Positions 8,164 to 16,558 of a DNA stretch of 35,519 nucleotides are shown piece by piece. This DNA comes from Spartobacteria bacterium. Lineage in GTDB: Bacteria > Verrucomicrobiota > Verrucomicrobiia > Chthoniobacterales > UBA10450. The position numbers and the translations under genes are program-made. The stretch covers positions 1-35,519 of the forward strand of contig PLCM01000030.1 of assembly GCA_003134765.1 (NCBI GenBank). Reading direction: 5' to 3'. Below the pieces are notes generated by a model. The model did no database searches. It was not told the DNA's origin and saw only the letters and a list, made by a program, of their open reading frames with translations. Within the stretch, counting starts at the first letter, position 1; each line of letters begins with the position of its first letter.

Positions 8164-8952
8164 ATGAACAACACTAAACTAGCAGAACTCAACTTCCGAA
8201 AACTGCTCCACTACCGCAGCGTGCCCGCTCAGGGGGCTCGGTCTTTCTTTCCCATACCATGCACAGGCTTTTGCGTGTCATGTGAGAAAAATGGATTCCT
8301 GGATGGTGGAGATCAGCGGCTGGATCAGATGTCTCACGGCGCCGACACAGAAGATTTCGAGAAATCGATTTGCAAGTTGCCTCCCGGCGGATTGGAAGTT
8401 TCGGTGGCATTTCTACTTGAATCGCCGGGAGGATATTGCGGTAATGGAGAAAAACTTACTTACGAAGGCGTGACCAAACGGCCGCCAGTGAACCACTATT
8501 ATTGGACACCTCAACGGAGAACATGGCCGACATCCCCAAGTGAGGTCAGGAACCCGTATGGAGACTATTTCGCCTACATTATTGCCAAACACAGGCTCAA
8601 CAACGTTTACTTCACGAATGTGATTAAGTGCTCTCTAGCTGAGCGTGATGTCGACCAGTTCGTCGGCTACTACGTCACGAGAGATCCAGACGCCCGAGAC
8701 TCCAAGATACGTAATAATTGCTTCAATCTATTCCTGCGCGAGGAGATGCGAATAGTGAACCCTCAGATTGTCTTTTATTTTGGACAGAAAACAGAGAAGA
8801 TGGGTTACTATTTAGAGCTTCAGTCCCTCTTACCTAACGCACACTTTGAAAGGTTACATCACCCAGCCGCTCGGACGCTGGGCCAGAGTGAGATTATTGG
8901 GCAGAACGATGTACGCATGCTTCAAGCACTGAGCAAATGGAAGCAGGCCTAA
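8164..8952 (+). CDS. Uracil-DNA-glycosylase-superfamily-like protein with Fe-S type cysteines
   Basis: 262 residues from the ATG at 8164 (an in-frame ATG at 8122 would add 14 residues). It has the order of conserved blocks of family 4/5-like UDGs: LESPGGY (86-91) in place of GEAPG; NPYGDYF (130-136); YFTNVIKCS (149-157); a Cys followed by an EMRIVNPQIVFYFG-type segment (186-207); and HHPAAR (232-237). Cysteines at 33/37/40, 156 and 186 lie where family 4 enzymes bind a 4Fe-4S cluster. Expected role: recognition or removal of damaged or deaminated bases. The first motif differs from the canonical sequence, so substrate and activity are uncertain; a modified-base or defence role is possible. 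Confidence 0.7.
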   Translation: MNNTKLAELNFRKLLHYRSVPAQGARSFFPIPCTGFCVSCEKNGFLDGGDQRLDQMSHGADTEDFEKSICKLPPGGLEVSVAFLLESPGGYCGNGEKLTYEGVTKRPPVNHYYWTPQRRTWPTSPSEVRNPYGDYFAYIIAKHRLNNVYFTNVIKCSLAERDVDQFVGYYVTRDPDARDSKIRNNCFNLFLREEMRIVNPQIVFYFGQKTEKMGYYLELQSLLPNAHFERLHHPAARTLGQSEIIGQNDVRMLQALSKWKQA

Positions 8953-9081
8953 CTCCATTGTTGGGGCGTAAACGGCGATTTAGTCTTTAGTGTGTAATTA
9001 GATCTTTCGTGGTTACTTGGATCTAGCATAGAATGCTTTGCCGGAGCGGGGACGACGATTGTCCACAATGAAAGCCGTCGC

Positions 9082-10473
9082 GTGCACTGCGACCATTGGC
9101 CGACGATCCCAGCCATGCGATGCATTACAACGCGCCTTCAGTCGGTCGCCAGCTCCAACACTACCCGGCGCGATTTCGTGCGGCGCATCGTTCTCGCAAG
9201 TGCCGGCTTGGGTCTTGTAGTGAGGCGCGCGGGCGCTGCTCCTGCGACGCCATTGCCGATGGTCCAAGCGCGACTTGGGGTTCCTCGTGGGCAGTGCCCA
9301 CAGCCGCTCGCCGGAGTCGAGATCGGAACATCAAAAGTCTGCGTCGTCGTAGGCGAGGGGCGTCCGGATGGCACGATCAAAGTGCTAGGCGTCGGCCAGG
9401 CGCCGTCACGCGGCGTGCGGAAAGGAGAGATCGTGGACTTCGAGACCACGCTGATGTGCGTGCACGAGGCGCTCGCGGACGCGGAGCAGAAAAGCGACGT
9501 GATGATCCGCAGCGTCTTCGTCGCGGTTACAGGCTCGCATATTCGAAGCTTCAACAACCGCGGCAGCATCGTGGTGCCGGAAGATCGCGACGACATCCAC
9601 GAGCAGGACATCGAGGACGTGAAGATCAGCGCGCGCCGAGTGAGTATCCCGACGCAGAACGCGTTCCTGCACACGATCAATCAGAGTTATCACGTCGATG
9701 CGCAGAAGGATACAATGAACTCGATCGGCGTGCGCGGCCAAAAATTGGAGGCGAATTTCCACATCGTCCACGGCGTTCGCACACGCTTCCAGAAAACGAT
9801 TGGCTTCGTCCGCGGACTGCCGCTCGTGATCGAGGACATTGTTTTCGCGGGGCTGGCCTCTGCGCAGGCGGTGCTCACGCACGAGCAGAAAAACCTCGGC
9901 GCGCTCGTGATCGATATCGGCGGCGGCACGACCGAGTACATCCTCTACAACAGTGGCGCCGTGAAACAAAGCGGCATGCTCGCGGTCGGGGGCAACGACA
10001 TTACGAACGACATCTCGATGGGCCTGCGCATTCCGCTAACGTGCGCGGAAAAATTGAAGATCGAGGAAGGGGACGTGCCCCTCGGCAATTCACTGCCGGG
10101 CGAAACCGTGCTCCTGAAAGACGACTTTGGGATCGCAGACAAAGAGATCGAGCGTGAGATGCTGAACACGATCATCCAGCTGCGTCTGCGTGAGAGCTTC
10201 AAGTTGTTGAAACGGCAGCTCGAAAAGGAGTCGTTCATCGACTATGTCGATGCCGGAATGTTCATCACCGGCGGGTGCAGCCTGCTGCAAGGGATCGATC
10301 ATCTCGCCCAGGAGGTGTTTGGAATTCCCGCGCGCGTGGCGCATGCGCGCAGCATATCGGGACTGACGAGCGCCTTCCAGAACCCGCAATTCTCCACCGC
10401 GATTGGCTTGATCCGTTACGCGCATGCAGTGCACGCGGACTCGCAGCTGCGCGGACATTTCCGTAGTCTTTAA
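9082..10473 (+). CDS. FtsA-like actin-fold ATPase with Tat-type N-terminal leader
   Basis: 463 residues. From about residue 78 it is a clear FtsA: phosphate-1 (GVEIGTSKVCVVVGE), the inserted 1C-type domain (SVFVAVTGSHIRSFNNRG), phosphate-2 (LGALVIDIGGGTTEYILY), adenosine motif (MFITGGCSLLQGI), and final strand (FSTAIGLIRYA). FtsA normally tethers FtsZ filaments to the membrane. Two oddities: the N-terminus carries TTRRDFVRR followed by IVLASAGLGLVV and AGAAPA, a textbook twin-arginine signal; and the protein stops 14-17 residues after the fold, with no room for the usual C-terminal amphipathic membrane helix. An internal ATG at 9259 would give a 404-residue protein without the leader. It is not next to ftsZ or ftsQ, so it is probably an extra, non-dcw copy. 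Confidence 0.85.
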   Translation: MHCDHWPTIPAMRCITTRLQSVASSNTTRRDFVRRIVLASAGLGLVVRRAGAAPATPLPMVQARLGVPRGQCPQPLAGVEIGTSKVCVVVGEGRPDGTIKVLGVGQAPSRGVRKGEIVDFETTLMCVHEALADAEQKSDVMIRSVFVAVTGSHIRSFNNRGSIVVPEDRDDIHEQDIEDVKISARRVSIPTQNAFLHTINQSYHVDAQKDTMNSIGVRGQKLEANFHIVHGVRTRFQKTIGFVRGLPLVIEDIVFAGLASAQAVLTHEQKNLGALVIDIGGGTTEYILYNSGAVKQSGMLAVGGNDITNDISMGLRIPLTCAEKLKIEEGDVPLGNSLPGETVLLKDDFGIADKEIEREMLNTIIQLRLRESFKLLKRQLEKESFIDYVDAGMFITGGCSLLQGIDHLAQEVFGIPARVAHARSISGLTSAFQNPQFSTAIGLIRYAHAVHADSQLRGHFRSL

Positions 10474-10938
10474 CGATGCTCCGCCTCAATTAAAGCCTAA
10501 CTTAGCGAAAACGCCTATTTTGCGATCAGAGAATACGACTTCTGTCGACGAAGTTTTGATATTTCGGTCCAGGGAGGGTGCGACTCAACACTCGCCCCAT
10601 CCTGTCCTCCGCCGACGCGCAGAAGGGGTCGTCTTGATCACGAAGAGAGCGGTCCCGCCGTCGGACTGAATATCCTGCGGCCAGGGCTAAAACGGCGTGG
10701 ACTTCGTTCATCAAAGTTTTGGTGGTTGTTAGCGAAGTCGCGTAACAATCACCATTTCTTCACCATGCGGGGCGCAACTATTGGACAAAATTTGCGAGTG
10801 CAAATCGCCCTGTCCTCCCCGGTGAATCAGCGAGATCAGGACTTCGCTGGACTGATGCGGACTCATCAGCAGTGAAAATATATTTCAGAGAGTCGATCTT
10901 GCGGGCTCCAGACCCAATGATGAATATTGGAGCCGTAA
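10474..10938. other. Intergenic stretch between ftsA-like and Schlafen-like genes
   Basis: I see no gene in these 465 bases. A short palindrome (ATTTGC GAGT GCAAAT, 10790-10805) is the only local structure noted. The promoter of the downstream gene is presumably in the AT-richer part just before 10939 (GTGAAAATATATTTCAG, about 10873-10889). Confidence 0.45.
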
Positions 10939-11847
10939 ATGGATGAAACCCTGTTCGACACTCTGATTCGGAAGAGCGAATGCGACACGCTCGATTTCAA
11001 GGAGCAATACCCTTTTGCAGGGCGCACTGACGACGAAAAGAGCGAGCTGCTCAAAGACATTTTGGCTTTCGCGAATGCCTGGAAAGAAACAGACGCATAT
11101 ATCCTGGTAGGTGTGAGAGAGAAGAATCGCCGCGCTGACACATTGGTCGGGGTCAATGTGCACCTGCCCGATAACGAACTGCAGGAGTTTGTGAACAAGA
11201 AAACAAATCGACCCGTGACCTTCAGCGTGGAAGCAGTGAATTTCCGAGGGATTGAGCTCGATGCAATTCGCATCGATTCGTCCCAAAGTCGCCCAATCTT
11301 CATTACGAAAAACTTCGGCAAGTTGCAGAGCCAAATCGTTTACATTCGGCGGGGTAGCAGCACTGATATCGCTGATCCAAGTGAGATTGCGGAAATGGGC
11401 AAAGCTGCTGCATCCAGCCCGCTGTTACCCAGCGCCAGTTTCGAAATGAGTGCTATTACGAGACCTGAGGACAAGGGGGCTTACCTTATTGGCTGCGTGT
11501 ATGTCCAACTCACAAATTCAGACGATCGACGTTCCGCACGCGACCTCGCAGTCACGATCAGACATGATGATACGGGCTGTGTAGCCACCCGACCCTATGA
11601 TGAATGGCAACAAGCCCCTTCCGACGGACGGCTCAACCCTTGGGTTTTGCGCTTCCAGCATTCGCTCAATCCCAAGCAACGCACTATGATTTTGCCAATC
11701 CAGCTGTGCGAGCGGAGCCAGTTCCCGTTCAGTATGTCCGCCGAGCTGACGGCTGCGGATTGCTCTCCCTTGTCTTTCCGTGCGGCAATCACAGCTGAAC
11801 AATTTGCCAATGGAGAGAAGGTTCCCTTCCATAAAGAGCAGACCTAA
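10939..11847 (+). CDS. AlbA_2 / Schlafen-type putative nucleic-acid-binding protein
   Basis: 302 residues from the ATG at 10939. The first about 150 residues match the AlbA_2 (formerly AAA_4, Schlafen-like) domain: SECDTLDFKEQYPF near residue 13, then LLKDILAFANAWKETDAYIL and VGVRE, later IDSSQSRPIFITK and YIRRGSSTDIADPSEI. In characterised relatives this domain binds or cuts nucleic acid, often tRNA-like. The C-terminal half (about 160-302) is a beta-rich segment I do not recognise. There is no membrane segment. It is the last gene before the right tRNA fragment, a usual place for island cargo such as defence or stress proteins; that role is inferred. Confidence 0.75.
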   Translation: MDETLFDTLIRKSECDTLDFKEQYPFAGRTDDEKSELLKDILAFANAWKETDAYILVGVREKNRRADTLVGVNVHLPDNELQEFVNKKTNRPVTFSVEAVNFRGIELDAIRIDSSQSRPIFITKNFGKLQSQIVYIRRGSSTDIADPSEIAEMGKAAASSPLLPSASFEMSAITRPEDKGAYLIGCVYVQLTNSDDRRSARDLAVTIRHDDTGCVATRPYDEWQQAPSDGRLNPWVLRFQHSLNPKQRTMILPIQLCERSQFPFSMSAELTAADCSPLSFRAAITAEQFANGEKVPFHKEQT

Positions 11848-11876
11848 CCTCTCTCTTTACTGTCATTGAAAACCTC

Positions 11877-11936
11877 TGACTTTTCCGGACAGGAAATGGA
11901 CTGACGGAAAATCAGCAGGGGCAAAACGGGTGGGGT
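11877..11936 (+). repeat. Dispersed 55-bp repeat, copy 3
   Basis: CTTTTCCGGACAGGAAATGG, then ACTGACGGAAAATCAGCAGG and GGCAAAACGGGTGGGG; very close to copy 1 at 2179-2232. It lies 58 bp inside the right tRNA fragment, mirroring by position the copy inside the left boundary, in direct orientation. Confidence 0.75.
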
Positions 11937-11994
11937 GGCAGGTTTTTGACGAGCCTGACTTCACGCGTTAAGTCTCCGCAGTCGAAAGACTTTG

Positions 11995-12037
11995 GGGGTA
12001 TAGCTCAGTTGGTAGGGCGTCTCGTTCGCAATGAGAT
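11995..12037 (+). pseudogene. tRNA-Ala(CGC) 5' part with full anticodon arm, probable attachment-site scar
   Basis: GGGGGTATAGCTCAGTTGG, a D-arm (GCTC/GGGC with one G-T pair) and a full anticodon arm TCTCG-TTCGCAA-TGAGA with anticodon CGC. After that the sequence (TGCTCGCTGGCC) has no T-arm, no GTTCGA and no 3' acceptor strand, so this is not a functional tRNA. It is the direct-repeat partner of the fragment at 5128. Confidence 0.8.
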
Positions 12038-12201
12038 GCTCGCTGGCCGCGAGATTTGGTGGGGGCCCAAACGCAACTTTAGCGTTCGTTCATCGCGATC
12101 TTGCATATGCGACTCGTTGCGCCGGATTGTTGATTCTTAGCGACGGCTTTGACCCGGCGCGTTTCATAATGGCCGATCTTAGCCGCCCTCTAAAGTTTTC
12201 A

Positions 12202-12426
12202 CTACGAAACTGTAGCGCTACCGCTCTTTGCGCGTGCTTTGTCGAGAAACTTGGACCAGCCGAGTTTCTCCAGTTTGTTCACGGCGCGCTTTTTCCCTGC
12301 GCGTGCGTCCGCGACGAGTGCCTTTTTCAGCTTCGCGTCGTGTCCCGGCAGGAAGCGGCCGCCTTTCGTTTGTCCACCGCATCCGCACAGGCATTCAGGT
12401 GCCTTGATCTTTGTTTTCGTGTTCAT
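12202..12426 (-). CDS. Small Cys/Lys-rich protein (CLCGCGG motif)
   Basis: 74 residues from the ATG at 12426: MNTKTKIKAPECLCGCGGQT, then KGGRFLPGHDAKLKKALV and a basic tail (KLGWSKFLDKARAKSG). The CxCGC...PGHD pattern is a recurrent small-protein motif whose cysteines and His/Asp look metal-binding, as in HNH-like or zinc-knuckle folds. The function is unknown to me. The basic charge would suit nucleic-acid binding. A second copy, cut short after LKK, lies at 16448-16558, and both share about 30 bp of upstream sequence. Confidence 0.72.
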   Translation of the reverse strand: MNTKTKIKAPECLCGCGGQTKGGRFLPGHDAKLKKALVADARAGKKRAVNKLEKLGWSKFLDKARAKSGSATVS

Positions 12427-12455
12427 GTTACCATTAAAATATTGGCGTCAATTCC
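12322..12455 (-). repeat. Direct repeat R1, left copy (small Cys-gene 5' part and leader)
   Basis: About 135 bp, matching 16455-16590 from CTTTTTCAGCTTCGCGTCGT to ATTGGCGTCAATTCCTC. It covers the first 35 codons of the small Cys-rich gene and its leader. The two copies flank the 4.1 kb segment with the YARHG gene. Confidence 0.82.
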
Positions 12456-12646
12456 TCTCTTCCTGACCAATCGCCGTTCGCTTCGAAGACGCAATCTGCC
12501 GCGGACCGCAGACCCATCACGGCGCAGAGCTTCGTCCGGTCTCAACCGGATGGCAGTTCTGGCGGACGCAGCGGCAGACGCGGGTGAGCCTGAAACGACC
12601 GAGGACAACAAGCAGGCAAAGCGACGACTGCAACCGCGGATCACCG

Positions 12647-15600
12647 TCACTCGCCGTATCCGCGCGTCCATTCAGGCGACAGATCAGTAATTGCATTGGC
12701 CACAATTCTGCCGCTGCAGTGTGAGGATGTGAGTTCGAACACCTGCACGATCGCGGGACCGTGCCGCCCTCGCGATTTCACCACAACTGTGTCGCCAGTT
12801 CCGAATCGCCAATCCTCGATAAAACCGCACTCCGCCTTCAAAGCGGTGACCACTCGATCGATCCGATAGATAAGGAGTGTGTCGTTAGCGAAATATTGTC
12901 CGTAGCGATCTCCGCCATCTTCATGCTTCCCGGATGTCCAGCCGATGGTTCGACCAGCCGCAAGCTTAGCGTCTATTGCATTGCCGTCACGGGTAAGAAC
13001 CTCTTGGTGTCCATCGGCATACATCACCACCACGTTACCATGTTGCTCGGCGGCATTACAATTAGGTACCATGCACTTCACAACCTGGACACTAACTGAT
13101 TGAGGAAATGCGGAGATCTTGGGAAGAGTGGCCGAGACTCCGTTCTTCGCACCGGAATCAGACTGGGTTGTAATAGCCGGTGAGTCTAAGGTGATCGAGA
13201 GGCAAGTGCCGTTTGTCTTGTAGTGGCCGTTGAAATCAGGATCATCTTCGGCCATGGCTCTTGGCTCAGACGCGAGCGGAAGCGTTCCCGTTACAGCAGC
13301 GGCGCATCGGAAGACGGTTCGCCGCTGTCGAAGACCAGCAGCGTCAATAAACCTCTTTTCGTCAACATACTCTCCCACCGCATGGAATTCACGTTTTCCT
13401 AGAATGTTGATAAAATTTCGAGCTTGTTCAGTGTCAGGGAAAGATACAATAACCCGATCAGTTATAAGCCATCGTTCGCCAGCTGGCGGTGCAGGAGCTT
13501 GGCTCGATGGCGTCGGTTTTAAAAACTTCAGATAATCCTTCCTCCCTTTGATCGGCGGATCATATTTCCCTGTCTTCGTGTTGAGGTAACCGCCGAGGAG
13601 GTTATCACCCCAGTAAGAGTGTCGCGCTGCAAGCCAGAGGCGGAACGCGGCTTGAGCTTCGCGGCCTCCTGTCAATCCGTCCATGGTGCGCATCGCACCT
13701 CTCGGTGTTTCGACAGGTGTAGCACTTTCAACCGGAGAACTTCCGCTCCCTGCAACGACGAACCATGTCGGCGCTGGGGTCCGGCCAGATACTTCTGCCG
13801 TACCAGTCCGGAAATCGACCGCAGGTTGCGCTCTAGCATCGGTTATCGTGCTGTCGTTCGCCTCAGTGTTAGCGAAGGAGGAGCAAAATTCGAAACCCAC
13901 GCATTGAAACTGTGGCAGCTCGGTTGTCGTTCCCCCTGGAAGCATAACCTTCCTAATACCGCTGAATCTCCCGATCGTGTTTCCGCGACAGTGCAGCAAC
14001 TTTGTTGTGTCTGGCGGATCGTCGAAGTTGAGGACGGCGCATAGCTCATTTTCCTCTCTATCTTCAGACACGAGCACCGCAACCGGCTGCGTCGTAACGA
14101 CGGATACCTCCAGCTCATAAAAGTGGTCTCGTCTAAGGGATTTTAGATCGAAGCCGTTGATTGCCACCTTGGGCTTGTCGGGGTCGTAAACGTTGTGCAA
14201 TTCAGGATATGAAGTGCTTCCGATACGAATCGCTCGCGGCTGACCTCCAACAAACAGCTGCTTTTGGAGTTGTTCATGCGCGCGGATCCGAACCGCCCTT
14301 CTGGAATCGTAATCAGTAGAGCCCATCGGAATGGAGATATTGCGGGTGACAAGGCGGAGTCGATCACCTTCTACGCGTTTAATCTGAAATTCAGGCCATT
14401 TTGTCGCCGTATAAGACTGCGCCAGTTCCTCAGTCACCGACGAATCGCCAGCAGTACCAGCAGTCATAGCACCGTACAAGTGGGAGTTGGGTCCGTTCTT
14501 TGTGGTTCTTTCGTAGGTCCATCTAACGATTTTCACTGCTCTCGGGTTTGTGATGTCGCCCAACTCATTTGTATTTAGCGGCAATAGATCATTCTCCTGC
14601 TCAAGCTGTTTGATTTGTGCCTGAGCGGTTACTGCTTCTTCCAAACGGCCTACCGTGGTAAGTTGTTTTACCGCGTTAACGGACATCGCACGGGCAACAT
14701 CTGCCACCTCGGTTGCGGCGACAACAGTGGCCAAGACATAATCTGCCTGAAGCAGTATCGGCGAGTTTGCGGGACGTAGTTTTGCCAGAGAAGCATAAGA
14801 TGGCAAACGATCAAGTATATTGCGATCGGCTTCTAGGCCCGCTTTCTTTACACGCTCGATCTCGGCCCGCAGCTGTAAAACGGTATCCAAATCTCCTGCC
14901 ACTTGCCTCGCTGCAGACGCTGATCGAAGCTTCTGGAGATAATCGTGGCGCAGCTTCTTCCGCTCGCCTTCTATTATCAATCTGCAGTTGTTCACCACAT
15001 CTTTGTACGACTCGGGTGCAGTCCGATCTTCCGGTGACGGCTGTGCTGTTGGCAGCGCATCTTGAGGTGATGCGGCTGCAACTCCACTGGTGTTAGGTCT
15101 TCCTGACGCCGGGGGGACGGGCATCGGAGGCTGTGCAGGAGTGCTCGTCTCTCGGGCAGGTGCTGCGTTTTGCGATGAAGCGATGTCAACCACCGTATCG
15201 GGTGTTACCGCAGAATCAGCACTTAGCGGGGAGGTCTTCTCCTTGGTTGCGGCTTCGAAGCGGGTTATCAATCTCACATTTTCCTGTTCGATCACACCCA
15301 TACTTCGGAACACGCGCTCCTGATCTTGATCGGTCCCCCGGTAGACGGTGCCCAGAGATCGCGCCAAGTGCTGTCCGCGTTCGCCGCTAAAGATAAAGCC
15401 GTGTCTTGCGTAAAGCTCGTTGCGTGCGCGCCAAAGCATCTCCGAATTGAATGCGCTCAGCTCTTCTGCGGATAATCGTCGCGTGCTTGAATCGGGAATC
15501 AGCCACACGTTACTAGATGTAGGAGCGATACTTGGATCGACGCGAGGTGCCGCTTGTTGATTGTGGGCAGGAGTTGTCGGGTGTCCTATCGCTTGCTTGC

Positions 15601-16252
15601 CCGTAAAATCGTCGAACGATTTCTGCTCATCTTCCTTTACATCGGCCAGTGCTTGGTCTTGCGCCGCAGCGATCAGCTTCGGCCAAGCGGGCTCACATAT
15701 CAGCAAGTCTACTATCCTGGAGGAGGGCACCGCTGTGCCAAATCGCAGGTCGCTCGCAACGACATCTCCATTGCGGGTCTCAACGTCGCCTTTCGACCAC
15801 AATATTGCAGCGGCACCTGACGGCCAAGACGAAGCGCCGTGATTAGCCTCGAGAAACGCAGGAAGGAACGAATGGCTCCCCACCTGAAACCTTTCGTCAT
15901 AGCCAGTCCGTTGCGTATACCAGCCCCCCTGGCGAGTGGGAGCGGACTTGTATCCTATTGCCACGCATCGCCCCGCAAAAAAAACCGCGGTGATATTGAC
16001 TTCATCCTTTGCAAACGTCAGAAACGTGGCATCATGTAGCGCTTCGGCGCATCCCAAAGATGGATCGAGTAAGTTGCCTCGCAGCTTCCGCGGCCAGACA
16101 GACCAGGGAAAACAGGATCGCCCTTCTGCCTTTGGCTCACCGAACTGCGTAATAAGCTCGTCGCGCGAGTTTCCAATAGCAGCGTCAGCGGATGAAACTC
16201 CCACCGTAAGTGAGGCCAACAATGCAACTCTTAATAAAAGCTTCCCGACCAT
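12647..16252 (-). CDS. Large exported protein with YARHG domain
   Basis: 1201 residues from the ATG at 16252, preferred over an upstream ATG at 16309 because a signal peptide follows (MVGKLLLRVALLASLTVGVS, cleavage near ADA). The first about 190 residues look like a small exported domain (NSRDELITQFGEP, then AVFFAGRCVAIGYK). A YARHG domain lies at about 255-335 (MLWRARNELYARHGFIF, later EQENVRLITRFE), a family linked to bacterial cell-surface proteins. Next come a Pro/Thr-rich linker and a coiled-coil segment (about 410-570; ERKKLRHDYLQKLRSASAAR, LEEAVTAQAQIKQLEQEN), then about 600 residues I cannot assign. No membrane anchor is seen after the signal. It stands alone on its strand between the two copies of R1. 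Confidence 0.75.
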   Translation of the reverse strand: MVGKLLLRVALLASLTVGVSSADAAIGNSRDELITQFGEPKAEGRSCFPWSVWPRKLRGNLLDPSLGCAEALHDATFLTFAKDEVNITAVFFAGRCVAIGYKSAPTRQGGWYTQRTGYDERFQVGSHSFLPAFLEANHGASSWPSGAAAILWSKGDVETRNGDVVASDLRFGTAVPSSRIVDLLICEPAWPKLIAAAQDQALADVKEDEQKSFDDFTGKQAIGHPTTPAHNQQAAPRVDPSIAPTSSNVWLIPDSSTRRLSAEELSAFNSEMLWRARNELYARHGFIFSGERGQHLARSLGTVYRGTDQDQERVFRSMGVIEQENVRLITRFEAATKEKTSPLSADSAVTPDTVVDIASSQNAAPARETSTPAQPPMPVPPASGRPNTSGVAAASPQDALPTAQPSPEDRTAPESYKDVVNNCRLIIEGERKKLRHDYLQKLRSASAARQVAGDLDTVLQLRAEIERVKKAGLEADRNILDRLPSYASLAKLRPANSPILLQADYVLATVVAATEVADVARAMSVNAVKQLTTVGRLEEAVTAQAQIKQLEQENDLLPLNTNELGDITNPRAVKIVRWTYERTTKNGPNSHLYGAMTAGTAGDSSVTEELAQSYTATKWPEFQIKRVEGDRLRLVTRNISIPMGSTDYDSRRAVRIRAHEQLQKQLFVGGQPRAIRIGSTSYPELHNVYDPDKPKVAINGFDLKSLRRDHFYELEVSVVTTQPVAVLVSEDREENELCAVLNFDDPPDTTKLLHCRGNTIGRFSGIRKVMLPGGTTTELPQFQCVGFEFCSSFANTEANDSTITDARAQPAVDFRTGTAEVSGRTPAPTWFVVAGSGSSPVESATPVETPRGAMRTMDGLTGGREAQAAFRLWLAARHSYWGDNLLGGYLNTKTGKYDPPIKGRKDYLKFLKPTPSSQAPAPPAGERWLITDRVIVSFPDTEQARNFINILGKREFHAVGEYVDEKRFIDAAGLRQRRTVFRCAAAVTGTLPLASEPRAMAEDDPDFNGHYKTNGTCLSITLDSPAITTQSDSGAKNGVSATLPKISAFPQSVSVQVVKCMVPNCNAAEQHGNVVVMYADGHQEVLTRDGNAIDAKLAAGRTIGWTSGKHEDGGDRYGQYFANDTLLIYRIDRVVTALKAECGFIEDWRFGTGDTVVVKSRGRHGPAIVQVFELTSSHCSGRIVANAITDLSPEWTRGYGE

Positions 16253-16281
16253 AGCTACTAGCCAATAAATGGTAAGGGGAT

Positions 16282-16303
16282 CGACCAATAACAATATTGG
16301 TCG
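16282..16303. promoter_or_regulatory. Perfect inverted repeat upstream of YARHG gene
   Basis: CGACCAATA ACAA TATTGGTCG: 9-bp arms, 30-51 bp upstream of the ATG at 16252. With a second inverted repeat just beyond, it could be an operator or a leader stem. No known regulator consensus was recognised. Confidence 0.5.
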
Positions 16304-16310
16304 AGGCATT

Positions 16311-16325
16311 CCTTATCGTATAAGG
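16311..16325. promoter_or_regulatory. Second inverted repeat upstream of YARHG gene
   Basis: CCTTAT CGT ATAAGG: 6-bp arms with a 3-base centre, 7 bp from the previous inverted repeat. AT-rich sequence follows. Possibly an operator half-site pair. Confidence 0.4.
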
Positions 16326-16447
16326 TCCGTTTTAATGTTAGTCGAGCGTGTGAATCATGTCAAGCTCGTAATACTTATGCCCGTGTCGTCTAATGTTTAT
16401 TATTTGCTGGGTAACTTGCGCCCAACAATAACAGGAGAACAGCGTAG

Positions 16448-16558
16448 CTAACACTTTTTCAGCTTCGCGTCGTGTCCAGGCAGAAACCGGCCGCCCTTCG
16501 TTCGTCCTTCGCATCCGCATAGGCACTCGGGTAATTTGATCTTTGTTTTGGTGTTCAT
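16448..16558 (-). pseudogene. Truncated copy of the small Cys-rich gene
   Basis: The ATG at 16558 opens MNTKTKIKLPECLCGCEG, then RTKGGRFLPGHDAKLKK, followed by Cys and a stop (36 residues). Residues 1-35 align with the 74-residue protein at 12202-12426; the basic C-terminal half is missing and one Gly of CGCGG is Glu. The break after LKK is the end of direct repeat R1. Confidence 0.78.

Larger units (their letters stand above)
11848..12201. other. Right boundary region of the tRNA-flanked island
   Basis: No credible gene. It holds copy 3 of the dispersed repeat (11877-11936) and the second tRNA-Ala 5' half (11995-12037). The bases from 12038 to 12201 show nothing I can name. Confidence 0.55.

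Noticed and set aside
7036..8410. Various 60-105 codon frames inside the exonuclease, small-gene and UDG-like genes
   Set aside because: Other-frame shadows of better supported genes.
9096..10157. 353-codon Arg-rich frame overlapping the FtsA-like gene
   Set aside because: Out-of-frame shadow; the 9082 frame carries all FtsA motifs.
5128..12037. Functional tRNA-Ala genes
   Set aside because: Both copies lack the T-arm and the 3' acceptor strand; only 5' parts are present.
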